From: CAVRJC01 sp964505725
GTDB taxonomy: Bacteria; Actinomycetota; Acidimicrobiia; IMCC26256; DASPTH01
Reading direction: 5' to 3'
DNA length: 23,097 nucleotides
NCBI GenBank assembly: GCA_964505725.1
Contig: CAZDJK010000030.1
Coordinates: forward strand, 1 to 23,097
Made by a program: the position numbers and the translations under genes. Every line of letters starts with the position of its first letter. The first letter of the stretch is position 1. Shown piece by piece: positions 1 through 7,175 of this stretch. The notes under the pieces were generated by a model. The model made no database searches, had not been told where the DNA came from, and saw nothing but the letters and a program-made list of their open reading frames with translations.

Positions 1-1167
1 GCGTCGGGTGCGGGTGCGGCGGCGCCCAGCGGCTCCACGATCCAGGTCGGTGGGATGGAGACCGTCACCGGCGCGCCTGGTGCGACGGGAAAGGTCACGA
101 CGGCCACTGACGTGCTCGCCGCGTGGGCCAAGTGGGAGAACGCCAACGGTGGTCTCGCGGGCCACAAGGTCGCGGTGACGGTCCTCGACGACAAGGCTGA
201 CCCTGCGCAGGCGAGCTCGAACCTCAAGCAGCTCATCGAGCAAGACCACGCGGTGGCGATCGTGGGCAACGACGCGTCGACGACGGAGCCGACGTGGAAG
301 GCCTACATCGAGTCGCAGAAGACGCCGGTGATCGGCGGCACCCAGTACTCGGCGAACTGGTTCACCAGCCCGATGTTCTACCCGGTGTCGACCACGGTGG
401 TGACCAACGTGTGGGCGCAGGTGTTCGCGGCGAAGAATGCCGGGAAGACCAAGCTGGCGTCGTTGCTGTGCTCGAACTCGTCGGTGTGTCAGGGCGCGTC
501 GAGCATCATCGCGGCGGCCTCGAAGGATCTCGGCGTCGACATCGTGTACAACCAGTTGGCGGATGCGAACGCGACGAGCTACACGCCGCAGTGCATCGCG
601 ATGAAGAACTCGGGTGCCACCGTGATCTCGCCCCAGGGCGTGAACAACGTGACCCTGATCCGTGACTGCACCCGGCAGAACTACAAGCCGCTGATCATCA
701 CGACGAACTACGTGTACTCGCTGGACCAGATCAAGGCCACGCCGCAGTTCCAGGGGCTGGTGGGTCCGTCGCCGTCGATCTCGCCGTACAACCAGTACCC
801 GGCGACCAAGGACTTCTTCGCCGCGATGAAGAAGTACGCGCCGGACTACGCGCCGGGCGGCAAGAAGTACCAGAGCTCCGCCACCATGCTGGCGGCGATC
901 GACTCGTGGGAGGCGGGGCTCGCGTTCGCCAAGGCGATCGAGAACGACGCGCCGGCCGCGAGCGCGACGGTGACCGCGGCGGACGTGATCAAGGGCCTGT
1001 CGCAGTTCAAGAACGAGACCCTCGGCAACAGCAACCCGCCGTTGACCTACAGCGACGGGACCGCGCCGAACCCGCAGGTCAAGTGCTTCTACCTCTACAA
1101 GATCAAGGGTACGAAGTACGTCGACAACCTCCAGGGCTCGGTGCCGAAGCTGTACTGCCAGCCGTAG
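1..1167 (+). CDS. ABC transporter substrate-binding protein, branched-chain amino acid type (5' truncated by window)
   Basis: The open frame runs in from the window edge without a stop, so the first ATG at 55 is internal and the signal peptide lies outside. The visible 388 residues read as a type I periplasmic binding protein of the LivJ/LivK (Peripla_BP_6) class. Early on there is a segment of the kind WENANGGLAGHKVAVTVLDD, then a run of alternating strands and helices (AIVGND, TPVIGG, LASLLCS, GATVISPQG, PLIITT), and a Cys-containing C-terminus (VKCFYLYK...LYCQP). Such proteins capture amino acids or other small organic solutes outside the cell and deliver them to a LivHMGF-type permease. 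No permease gene follows: the next gene is convergent. The ligand cannot be assigned from sequence. A strong GC hairpin follows the stop. Confidence 0.85.
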   Translation, partial: ASGAGAAAPSGSTIQVGGMETVTGAPGATGKVTTATDVLAAWAKWENANGGLAGHKVAVTVLDDKADPAQASSNLKQLIEQDHAVAIVGNDASTTEPTWKAYIESQKTPVIGGTQYSANWFTSPMFYPVSTTVVTNVWAQVFAAKNAGKTKLASLLCSNSSVCQGASSIIAAASKDLGVDIVYNQLADANATSYTPQCIAMKNSGATVISPQGVNNVTLIRDCTRQNYKPLIITTNYVYSLDQIKATPQFQGLVGPSPSISPYNQYPATKDFFAAMKKYAPDYAPGGKKYQSSATMLAAIDSWEAGLAFAKAIENDAPAASATVTAADVIKGLSQFKNETLGNSNPPLTYSDGTAPNPQVKCFYLYKIKGTKYVDNLQGSVPKLYCQP

Positions 1168-1189
1168 GCACACTGCTCTTCCTGTTCAC

Positions 1190-1217
1190 GGGGCCGGGCC
1201 GGCGACGGCCCGGCCCC
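1190..1217. terminator. GC-rich hairpin, probable terminator of the ABC binding-protein gene
   Basis: A perfect 11-bp stem (GGGGCCGGGCC at 1190-1200 pairing with 1207-1217) closes a 6-base loop, GGCGAC, 22 bases after the stop codon. There is no T-run, as is common for terminators of high-GC actinobacteria. Its position between two convergent genes fits termination from either side. Confidence 0.6.
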
Positions 1218-1239
1218 GTCGAACATCCGGCACCGCATT

Positions 1240-1290
1240 CCAACTTGCGTTACTTGAACGGGTCATTTCCGTTCAAGTGACGCAAGTTGG
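1240..1290. repeat. 22-bp inverted repeat with 7-base loop
   Basis: The arms 1240-1261 and 1269-1290 are reverse complements over 22 bases with one mismatch, around the loop GTCATTT. The arms are markedly less GC-rich than the surroundings. It sits between the convergent binding-protein and oxidoreductase genes, just beyond the GC hairpin. It may be a second bidirectional terminator, or a copy of a dispersed palindromic repeat; one copy in one window cannot decide. No second copy was seen in this window. Confidence 0.75.
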
Positions 1291-1323
1291 CGAGAGGCCG
1301 CTCCGTAGTGCCGCGGTGGTCGA

Positions 1324-2211
1324 TCAGGTCTGGAGGTCGCCGATCGCAGTGGCGAGCTCCTCGAGCTCGGCCCGCCACGATCGGGGCGGCGCGAGCGGCC
1401 GCACGACGAACTTCGAGAACCCGACCTCGAGGAAGCGCTCGAGCCGGGCGCGGAGGCCACCCACGTCGATCGGCACCAGCTCGTCGGCCGAATGCCCACG
1501 GCTGCGTGCCTCGATTCCTGCCGCCACCTGAGGCGCGAGCGGCGCGAGCGAGTACCCGATGCTCACGCCGAAGTGCTCGGCACTGATCGTGCGGCCCGCG
1601 CCCGCGGCGGCCTCGTCGATCACACGCTTGCCCTCCGCCGCCTCCGTGGGTGTGCACAGGCTCGGAAGCCAGCCGTCGGCGAGCCGCCCGCATCGTTCCA
1701 GTGAGGCGCGGGCCATCCCGCCGAGCCAGAGCTCGAGCGGCTGCTGGCGCGGTCTGGGCGTGACCGTGACGTCGTCGAAGTCGCCGGCGTCCCCGTGGTG
1801 CGAGACGGTCTCGCCCGCCCAGAGGGCGCGGAGGATCGGCACCATCTCCTCGATGACGGCGCCCCGGCGAGACCGCGCCACGCCGATGGCACCCGACTCG
1901 GGCTGTTGCGTCAGCCCCGGCACGAACGTGATCAGCAGGCGGCCGTCGCTCAGGCAGTCGAGCGTGGCGAGCTGCTTCGCCAGCCGCACGACGTTGTGCC
2001 CGGGAAGCAACATCGTGGTGCCGAGCTTCAGCCGGGGCCGACGCGCCGCGGACCACGCCAACCCCACCATCGGGTCGACAGGTGCACCCGTGAGCACCTC
2101 GGAGAGCCAGAGCGAGTCGAAGCCGAGGTCCTCGATCGCGTCCACCACCTCGCCGAGCGCCGGAAGCGTCGTCGCCGCGCCGCCCGCACCGATGCCTATC
2201 CGCACCTTCAT
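1324..2211 (-). CDS. Luciferase-like (LLM class) probable F420-dependent oxidoreductase
   Basis: This 295-residue protein is of the bacterial luciferase-like monooxygenase family (PF00296), a TIM barrel that in actinobacteria usually uses coenzyme F420 and sometimes FMN. Visible family features are the N-terminal strand KVRIGIGAGG, the segment EDLGFDSLWLSE, the strand LKLGTTMLL followed by GHNVVRLAKQLATLD, LSDGRLLITFVPG, and the late PLELWLGGMA...RLADGWLPS. The start was set at the ATG ending at 2211 because GGAGGT lies 8 bases upstream (complement of 2220-2225) and the longer frame only adds an Arg-rich out-of-family extension. It is divergent from the COQ4-like gene, with an 88-base gap. 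The substrate is unknown. Confidence 0.85.
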   Translation of the reverse strand: MKVRIGIGAGGAATTLPALGEVVDAIEDLGFDSLWLSEVLTGAPVDPMVGLAWSAARRPRLKLGTTMLLPGHNVVRLAKQLATLDCLSDGRLLITFVPGLTQQPESGAIGVARSRRGAVIEEMVPILRALWAGETVSHHGDAGDFDDVTVTPRPRQQPLELWLGGMARASLERCGRLADGWLPSLCTPTEAAEGKRVIDEAAAGAGRTISAEHFGVSIGYSLAPLAPQVAAGIEARSRGHSADELVPIDVGGLRARLERFLEVGFSKFVVRPLAPPRSWRAELEELATAIGDLQT

Positions 2212-2277
2212 CCGCCGCGACCTCCGGTCCGAGCCACGCCGAAGCCTCGCGCGGTGCGCCGACCGCCGGGAACCCGG

Positions 2278-2283
2278 TATTCT
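2278..2283 (+). promoter_or_regulatory. Possible -10 element for the COQ4-like gene
   Basis: TATTCT stands out as AT-rich in a GC-rich divergent intergenic region and fits the actinobacterial TANNNT pattern. It would place a transcription start near 2290. No convincing -35 was found, so this is weak. Confidence 0.3.
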
Positions 2284-2299
2284 GCGCGCCTCGTGAGCG

Positions 2300-3427
2300 A
2301 TGGGGGCTCGTGTGGCTGGGGAAAGTGAGGTGATCGATCGTTCGGAGCCGACACTCGACGAGATCGTCGCGGTCGGCCGAGGCATGGCGACCGCGGTCGC
2401 GCCTCGCGGTGGCCTCACCGACGTGCAGGTCTCCGTGCTCGCGGCGCTGACCCACGCACTGACCGGAGTCGCACTCGACTACCGAGCGCTCGAGCCGCTC
2501 GGTCCCGCCGAGCTGGCGGCTGTGCTCGAGCATCGTGAGCTTGCGTACCGCCAGCGCATCGTGCACCACATGGTCCTCGGCGAGCTCGTGCTGCGACCCC
2601 TCCCCGAGGACGTGGCGCGTCGGGTGGGCGAGTATGCCCAGGCGTTGGGGATCGACGACGACTTCGTGGGCGTCGCGCGTCGCTACGCGCAGGGTGCGTT
2701 CGGTCTCGCGTGGGTCGACCTGCGCCGGAGCGGCTTCACCGACAGGTGGGACGATGCGCAGCTCGAAGGCCTCCACACCAAGCCCGCCTTCGACTCGCCC
2801 TTCGACTTCGTGCCCGCGGATCCGGAGCTCGAGGCCCGGTGGGAGGCGTTCGGCGAGCTGCCCGAGGGAACGCTCGGGCGGAGCGTCTGGGAGATGTACC
2901 GCACCCGCGGGTTCGCGCTGCCGGGCAACCCGAAAGGGGCGTCCGCGTTCATCGCCCAGCACGACTTCGTGCACGTCCTCGCCGACTGTGGCACGAACCT
3001 CGAGGGCGAGCTGGAGACGTTCGCGCTCGTCGGCCGCGCCGATCCGGACCCCAAGGGCTTCGCCTGGCTGGCGACCATGGTGGGCCTCTTCGAGACCGGG
3101 TACGTGCACGAGCAGGGGTTCTTTCAGATCGACGTGCGCGAGCGCAGCCTCGAGGGCACGGGGATGGGCGTGCGTCTCGCCGATGCGCTGCGGCGCGGCA
3201 AGGCGGTGGCCGAGGGCTTCGGCCGCGACCTGTTCACGGTCGACTTCCACGCCGTCGCCGACTGGCCCCTCGACGAGGCCCGTGCCCACATCCAGCTGCC
3301 GCCCAAGTCAGCGGATGCGATCGCCGCGGGCTCGCCCGGCGTGTTCGATCCGAAGGGCATGACCGCCCGCCAGCGCGAGGCGATGGAAGCGCTCGAACGG
3401 GGCGACGACGGCGCTCCGACGGCTTAG
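2300..3427 (+). CDS. COQ4-like protein with helical N-terminal region
   Basis: The C-terminal half carries HDFVH at 221-225 with Glu at 237. This is exactly the HDxxH-x11-E spacing that binds metal in COQ4, the ubiquinone-biosynthesis protein, and it is preceded by a Trp/Tyr/Arg-rich stretch (SVWEMYRTRGF) typical of that family. The first 150 residues are predicted helical and vaguely resemble TerB-like domains; that part is uncertain. COQ4 acts on a polyprenyl quinone precursor. Actinobacteria generally use menaquinone, so the substrate here may differ. The start is uncertain: the ATG at 2300 has no good ribosome site, while the in-frame GTG at 2330 has GGGGA about 8 bases upstream and would give 365 residues. 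The stop overlaps the convergent cupredoxin gene by 4 bases. Confidence 0.65.
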   Translation: MGARVAGESEVIDRSEPTLDEIVAVGRGMATAVAPRGGLTDVQVSVLAALTHALTGVALDYRALEPLGPAELAAVLEHRELAYRQRIVHHMVLGELVLRPLPEDVARRVGEYAQALGIDDDFVGVARRYAQGAFGLAWVDLRRSGFTDRWDDAQLEGLHTKPAFDSPFDFVPADPELEARWEAFGELPEGTLGRSVWEMYRTRGFALPGNPKGASAFIAQHDFVHVLADCGTNLEGELETFALVGRADPDPKGFAWLATMVGLFETGYVHEQGFFQIDVRERSLEGTGMGVRLADALRRGKAVAEGFGRDLFTVDFHAVADWPLDEARAHIQLPPKSADAIAAGSPGVFDPKGMTARQREAMEALERGDDGAPTA

Positions 3428-4449
3428 CCCGCGTTGATCACGCCGCCCATGCCACTCGTGGTGTGGAGGATGCAGTAGTAGACGTACTTGCCGCTCACCG
3501 GGACCGTGTACACGTAGCTGCGCGCGGTTTCCGGCGGAGGTGTTGCTCCGGGCCCGACGAGCTCGGGCGGGAGCTCTCCCGTGTTGAACAACGCGCCGGT
3601 GGTGAGCGTCTGCGGTGACGGTCCGGGGATCTGCGTGTCGGTGCGGGGGTCGAGCGGGTCGCTGATCCCCTGACTCGGCGGGCTGAACGTCGCGGTGTGG
3701 GGCGCGCCGGAGTTGTTGACGAAGCGCACGCGGTCGCCCGCCTTGATCCTGCGCGGCGTGGGCGAGAACGCGAGCACGTCGGTGTGCGCGGTCGTCGTGC
3801 CCATGTCGATGTCGTAGGTCGTCGTGCCGTCGCGGTTCTTCGTGCTCGTGGAGCGGGCGGTCAGCTTCTCCTTGGCCACGACACCCTCCGCCGTCCAGCG
3901 CGCCAGCTCCTTCTTCCCCCGAGCGGTGACGCTGGCGGCGGAGTCGATGCTGGCGCCGGGCCGGACCACGTTCACGGTGCCCACCATGTTCGGGTGGATC
4001 ACGCAGTGATAGGCGTACTTCCCTGGCTGCGAGAACGTCATCGAGAACGGCGAAGCCGGGTCCGAGCCGAGCGGTTGGAGCCCGCTGTTCACGAAGGTCG
4101 AGCCGTCATAGGGCCCGGTCGGAAGCGTGGGCAGGAACAGGGCGGGATCGGAACCCGGCGGCGGGATCGTCTGACCCGGCGCGAAGAAGGTCACGGAGTG
4201 CGGTTCGACCGCGCCGGTCCAGCTCCAGGTGACGGTGCTGTCGACGAGCACCGTGACCGAGCTCGGCAGGAACTCGGTGACGACGATGCTCGGATCGCGC
4301 CGGACGTTGGTCTCCGCCTGCACGGTCACCGCGCGACCCGACGACTGACGCGGCGCGCCCGCCACCGCGGGGACTGCGAGCCCCCCGAGCGCGAGCGCGG
4401 CGGCAGCCACGAGAACGATCGCTCTTTGCGGCAGACGGCGGTGGGTCAC
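3424..4449 (-). CDS. Secreted double-cupredoxin (type 1 copper) protein
   Basis: This 341-residue protein has an N-terminal signal peptide (basic THRRLPQR, then a hydrophobic AL-rich stretch ending near AVAGA at about 31). Two cupredoxin domains follow. Domain 1 (about 45-165) has putative copper ligands H84, C149, H152 and M155, with amicyanin-like C-x2-H-x2-M spacing. Domain 2 (about 220-340) has H251, C326, H329 and M334, with plastocyanin-like C-x2-H-x4-M spacing. The pieces between H and C carry long Pro/Gly-rich insertions. The GTG start was chosen because AAGGGAG lies 8 bases upstream (complement of 4458-4464) and the signal peptide follows at once. It is probably an extracellular electron carrier or copper-binding protein; the redox partner is unknown. 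The TAA stop overlaps the convergent COQ4-like stop. Confidence 0.85.
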   Translation of the reverse strand: MTHRRLPQRAIVLVAAAALALGGLAVPAVAGAPRQSSGRAVTVQAETNVRRDPSIVVTEFLPSSVTVLVDSTVTWSWTGAVEPHSVTFFAPGQTIPPPGSDPALFLPTLPTGPYDGSTFVNSGLQPLGSDPASPFSMTFSQPGKYAYHCVIHPNMVGTVNVVRPGASIDSAASVTARGKKELARWTAEGVVAKEKLTARSTSTKNRDGTTTYDIDMGTTTAHTDVLAFSPTPRRIKAGDRVRFVNNSGAPHTATFSPPSQGISDPLDPRTDTQIPGPSPQTLTTGALFNTGELPPELVGPGATPPPETARSYVYTVPVSGKYVYYCILHTTSGMGGVINAG

Positions 4450-4478
4450 GGTCGATGCTCCCTTCGAGTCGGGACACG

Positions 4479-4667
4479 CTAACCAAGGCCGATGGGCGAG
4501 AGCCTGTTGTGTCTCCGCGTCGGCGACCGGGCTCGAGGGATGTCTGGCGTGTGGGCGCCCAGGGGTCGGGCACCTCCGAGGTACGCGGCGCGGACGGCGT
4601 CGCTCTCGACGATCTGGGCCGGCGAGCCGTCGAACAGCACGACACCGCAGATTTGGCGCGGGGTTCG
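4479..4667 (-). pseudogene. Relic of the C-terminus of a LivF/LivG-type ABC ATPase
   Basis: Read on the minus strand, this frame contains GVVLFDGSPAQIVESDAVRA directly followed by AYLGG, which matches how branched-chain amino-acid ABC ATPases (LivF/LivG) end: G-x-V-L-x-x-G-x-P-A-x-(I/V)...V-x-x-A-Y-L-G. No Walker A, signature or Walker B region exists upstream, because the frame runs straight into the stop region of the cyclase gene at 4679. The frame continues after YLGG to a stop at 4479. I read it as the 3' remnant of a gene whose body was lost when the neighbouring cyclase gene arrived or by deletion. The left boundary is the in-frame stop; the right boundary is approximate. Confidence 0.55.
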
Positions 4668-4678
4668 CCGGTCGGCGA

Positions 4679-6019
4679 TCAGTCTGCCGAGTAGAGCTGC
4701 CACGGGCCGGGTATGCCTTTGAGCTCTCGTGTTCCTCGGTCCGTGAAGGCGATATCCGAGCCGGCCACCACGTCGGTGACCGTTCGCGACACCCAAACTT
4801 CGCCTGGTTGTGCGCACGACTGGACTCTCGCGGCGATGTGTACGCCGATACCGGCGATGTCCTCGCCGCGCCGTTCGATCTCGCCGGTGTGAATACCGAC
4901 ACGTACCGCGAGTCCCAGTTGACGTGCTCCGTCACGAATGGCGAGCCCACAATGGACTGCTCGCACTGGTCCGTCGAATGTCGCGAGCGCGCCGTCGCCG
5001 GTGGTCTTGATGCGACGGCCGCCGAAGCGGCGGATCTGCCGCTCGATCATTCGATCGTGGTCGTCCAGGAGGTCGCGCCAGCGCCGGTCGCCTGTGGTCG
5101 AGGCTTGGGATGTCGAGTCGACGATGTCGGTGAACAGGACCGTCGCGAGAACTCGGTCAGCCGTTGGCGCGGTTCGGTATCCGGTGAGGAACTCTTCGAT
5201 CTCGCCTGATAGTTCATCGATCTCGCCTGCGAACGGAACATGATCTCGGCCCGGGAGCTCCACCAGCTCGGCGCCCGCGATGTGCTCGGCGAGGTATCTA
5301 GCGTGGCCGATCCTGATGAAGTCGTTGTCGACGCGATGCAAGACGAGCGTCGGAGTGACAATGGTGGAGAGCAGCGACCGCAGGTCGGCCGACGTCGTCA
5401 TGGCATGCATTGCTCTCGCGGTCGCCGGACTCGCACCGCGCTGGCCCGCGTGTCGCCACCAGGATCGAAACTCGGCGTCGTGGGCGAGGCTGGGCGCCAT
5501 CAACGCGACATCGTCGAAACCGTCACCTCGATCGTCAGGATCAGTTACCGACTCCACGAACCGCTCGACGAGCGACTTCGGTATACCAGCCGGGTAGTCG
5601 GCGTCGCGAATCAGCCGTGCCCACGCGTGCATGAGAATCAGCGTCGCGGTCCGCTCGGGATACGTCGCTGCGAGCATCAGCGCGACAACCCCGCCTTCAC
5701 CAACACCGAACACGCCGACCTCCGCAGACCCGACCGCGTCGAGCACCGCGATCGCGTCCTGCATCCAGCCGTCAATGGTCGGACGTGATCCGCCGACGAG
5801 TGGGTCGGACAACCCGAAGCCGCATGGATCGAAGCGAATCACCCGGGCGAACGACGCCAATCGCCGCTCGAATCGGCTCCAATGCGGCTCGTCGTCCCGA
5901 TCGATCGAAACGGCCGTGCCATTCGTCAGCGCGAGAAGATCCGTCGGGCCGTCGCCGAGCACCTGATACGCGACGTAGACCTCTCCGCGCCTCGCGTAGC
6001 CGACCGTCGCGCCGTCCAC
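4679..6019 (-). CDS. Alpha/beta-hydrolase-fold (nucleophile-less) fused to class III adenylate/guanylate cyclase
   Basis: In this 446-residue protein residues 10-280 form an alpha/beta-hydrolase fold: oxyanion and loop region YQVLGDGP, RFDPCGFGLSD, the nucleophile elbow, an acid candidate at D231/D233, and H260 in GRDH. The elbow reads FGVGEGG, so glycine 107 (codon GGT) replaces the catalytic serine of G-x-S-x-G. Residues 290-446 are a class III cyclase catalytic domain with metal Asp D298 in LFTDIVDST, K338 and D342 in KTTGDG, and R398 in HIAAR; a His stands where many cyclases have the transition-state Asn. It probably senses a small ligand and makes a cyclic nucleotide. The start is GTG. 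Base composition is lower than around it (35 of 60 G+C at 5281-5340), and it lies between tRNA-Thr and an ABC ATPase relic, suggesting acquisition. Confidence 0.88.
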   Translation of the reverse strand: MDGATVGYARRGEVYVAYQVLGDGPTDLLALTNGTAVSIDRDDEPHWSRFERRLASFARVIRFDPCGFGLSDPLVGGSRPTIDGWMQDAIAVLDAVGSAEVGVFGVGEGGVVALMLAATYPERTATLILMHAWARLIRDADYPAGIPKSLVERFVESVTDPDDRGDGFDDVALMAPSLAHDAEFRSWWRHAGQRGASPATARAMHAMTTSADLRSLLSTIVTPTLVLHRVDNDFIRIGHARYLAEHIAGAELVELPGRDHVPFAGEIDELSGEIEEFLTGYRTAPTADRVLATVLFTDIVDSTSQASTTGDRRWRDLLDDHDRMIERQIRRFGGRRIKTTGDGALATFDGPVRAVHCGLAIRDGARQLGLAVRVGIHTGEIERRGEDIAGIGVHIAARVQSCAQPGEVWVSRTVTDVVAGSDIAFTDRGTRELKGIPGPWQLYSAD

Positions 6020-6026
6020 AACACCG

Positions 6027-6032
6027 AGCCTA
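6027..6032 (-). promoter_or_regulatory. Possible -10 element of the cyclase gene
   Basis: TAGGCT on the minus strand ends 7 bases before the GTG start codon, which would make the transcript leaderless. There is no Shine-Dalgarno sequence upstream of the GTG, which agrees with this. No clear -35 was found. Confidence 0.3.
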
Positions 6033-6105
6033 GGTTGACAACATCGTGCTCAGCGCCCATCTGCACAGGTCGCCCGGTCGCGGTGCGCGCTGCCAGATTT
6101 GGAGT

Positions 6106-6181
6106 TGGAGCCGGAGAAGGGACTCGAACCCTTGGCCTGCTCATTACGAGTGAGCTGCTCTGCCGTCTGAGCTACTCCGGC
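6106..6181 (-). tRNA. tRNA-Thr (anticodon CGT)
   Basis: The minus strand folds as a complete cloverleaf: acceptor GCCGGAG paired with CTCCGGC, D-stem GCTC/GAGC, anticodon stem GCTCA/TGAGC with loop CTCGTAA, a 5-base variable loop, T-stem AAGGG/CCCTT around TTCGAGT, discriminator T, and an encoded CCA at 6106-6108. Anticodon CGT reads ACG, threonine. The 3' end faces the lower-GC cyclase gene 87 bases away, and tRNA 3' ends are common integration sites. Confidence 0.95.
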
Positions 6182-6503
6182 GCGAGGGGCGATTCTATTG
6201 GGCGTCGGCGCGTCCGCATACGACGAGGTGGTCGCTCCTCTCCGATCCGGACGAGAATCCCCCGCTCGGGGTGTCCGCGTCCGGTCGACCGCGAGAGAGG
6301 GCCGAAGGCATTCAGGACGAGACCAGCTACGCGATCGGGAGCGCGCCGCTCACGGCGACGGTCACGCCGAGGATGGCCGTCGAAGCCGTGCACTCCGACG
6401 GTCGCGGTCCGTGACTCCCGTAGTCGGCGCCGGAGCTTCCGACCCTGGCCGAGGTTCCTCTGTCTCACCGATACTGGTGCCGTTCCCACGGAGACGAGCG
6501 CGC
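6182..6503. other. Gene-free stretch between tRNA-Thr and the SRPBCC-like gene
   Basis: These 322 bases hold the tRNA promoter at the left end and, at the right end, a possible ribosome site GGAG at 6490-6493. Frames crossing it on both strands are Arg-rich with no recognisable domain or family motif. No repeat or RNA structure was seen. Confidence 0.5.
6192..6197 (-). promoter_or_regulatory. -10 element of the tRNA-Thr gene
   Basis: TAGAAT on the minus strand lies 10 bases upstream of the tRNA 5' end, a normal distance for a tRNA promoter, and is a good TANNNT match. The -35 region is not recognisable. Confidence 0.5.
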
Positions 6504-7115
6504 ATGGTGACGGCCGACGACAACCCGACCTCGGAGCGCCATCCGCTCGTCGTGGACGAGGTGATGCCGAGGTTCGACGTGAGCATCGCCGAGCACGTCA
6601 TCGTGCGCGCCGCGCCGAGCGTCACGTTCCGCGCCGCACTCGACCTCGACTTCCTCCGCGTGCACACGCCTCTCCTCGATGCGGCGATGTGGGCGCGGGA
6701 CCTCCCGAGGCGCGTCCGAAGGCGCCCGGCGCTGGCACCACCACGCCTCGTGCTCGGGCGCGGCGACCCGCTGCCGGGCTGGCTCATACTCGGGCAGGAA
6801 CCTGATCACGAGATCGCGTTCGGCGCGATCGGGAGGTTCTGGCAACCCGACATCACCTGGCGGGACGTCGAGCTCGACGAGTTCGCCGCGTTCGCGGAGC
6901 CTGGCTGGGGAAAGGTCGCGGCGAGCTTCGTGGTCACGCCCTACGGCGCTGACGCAAGTCTGCTCACCTATGAGTGCCGGACGACGACGACCGACGTCAG
7001 TTCCCGTCGGTTGTTCGCGAGGTACTGGCGCATCGTGCGACCGTTCGTCGCGCACATCTTGCGGGCAACCGTCCGTACCATCCGCGACAACGCGGAACGC
7101 GGACCACGAACGTGA
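6504..7115 (+). CDS. SRPBCC-like protein of unknown function
   Basis: This 203-residue protein has no membrane segment. The features I recall from uncharacterised actinobacterial SRPBCC-type (START-like fold) proteins are here: an opening strand with HVIVRAAPSVTFRAA, a mid-protein GAIGRFWQPD, then DEFAAFAEPGWGKVAASFVV, a strand with LLTYECRTTTTD, and a closing helix with FARYWRIVRPF. This fold makes a hydrophobic cavity used for lipid-like ligands; what it binds here is unknown. The ATG at 6504 has GGAG 10 bases upstream; the GTG at 6507 is an alternative. The longer frame upstream is Arg-rich and not family-like. It stands alone, convergent to the M50 protease gene, and no shared stress-island box was found before it. 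Confidence 0.6.
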   Translation: MVTADDNPTSERHPLVVDEVMPRFDVSIAEHVIVRAAPSVTFRAALDLDFLRVHTPLLDAAMWARDLPRRVRRRPALAPPRLVLGRGDPLPGWLILGQEPDHEIAFGAIGRFWQPDITWRDVELDEFAAFAEPGWGKVAASFVVTPYGADASLLTYECRTTTTDVSSRRLFARYWRIVRPFVAHILRATVRTIRDNAERGPRT

Positions 7116-7175
7116 GGTACCGGTGGGACGCAGGCAGCCGTGTCGCGACACGGCTCCGAGGCGGAGAGTCCCCGG

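Noticed and set aside
2535..3362. Long plus-strand frame rich in Ser/Arg overlapping the COQ4-like gene
   Set aside because: Composition (Arg, Ser, Ala runs) is that of a shifted frame in GC-rich coding DNA; the other frame has clear family motifs.
4479..4680. Direct repeat of the tRNA-Thr 3' end marking an integrated element
   Set aside because: No copy of the tRNA 3' segment was found by eye near the ATPase relic, so an attachment-site pair cannot be claimed.
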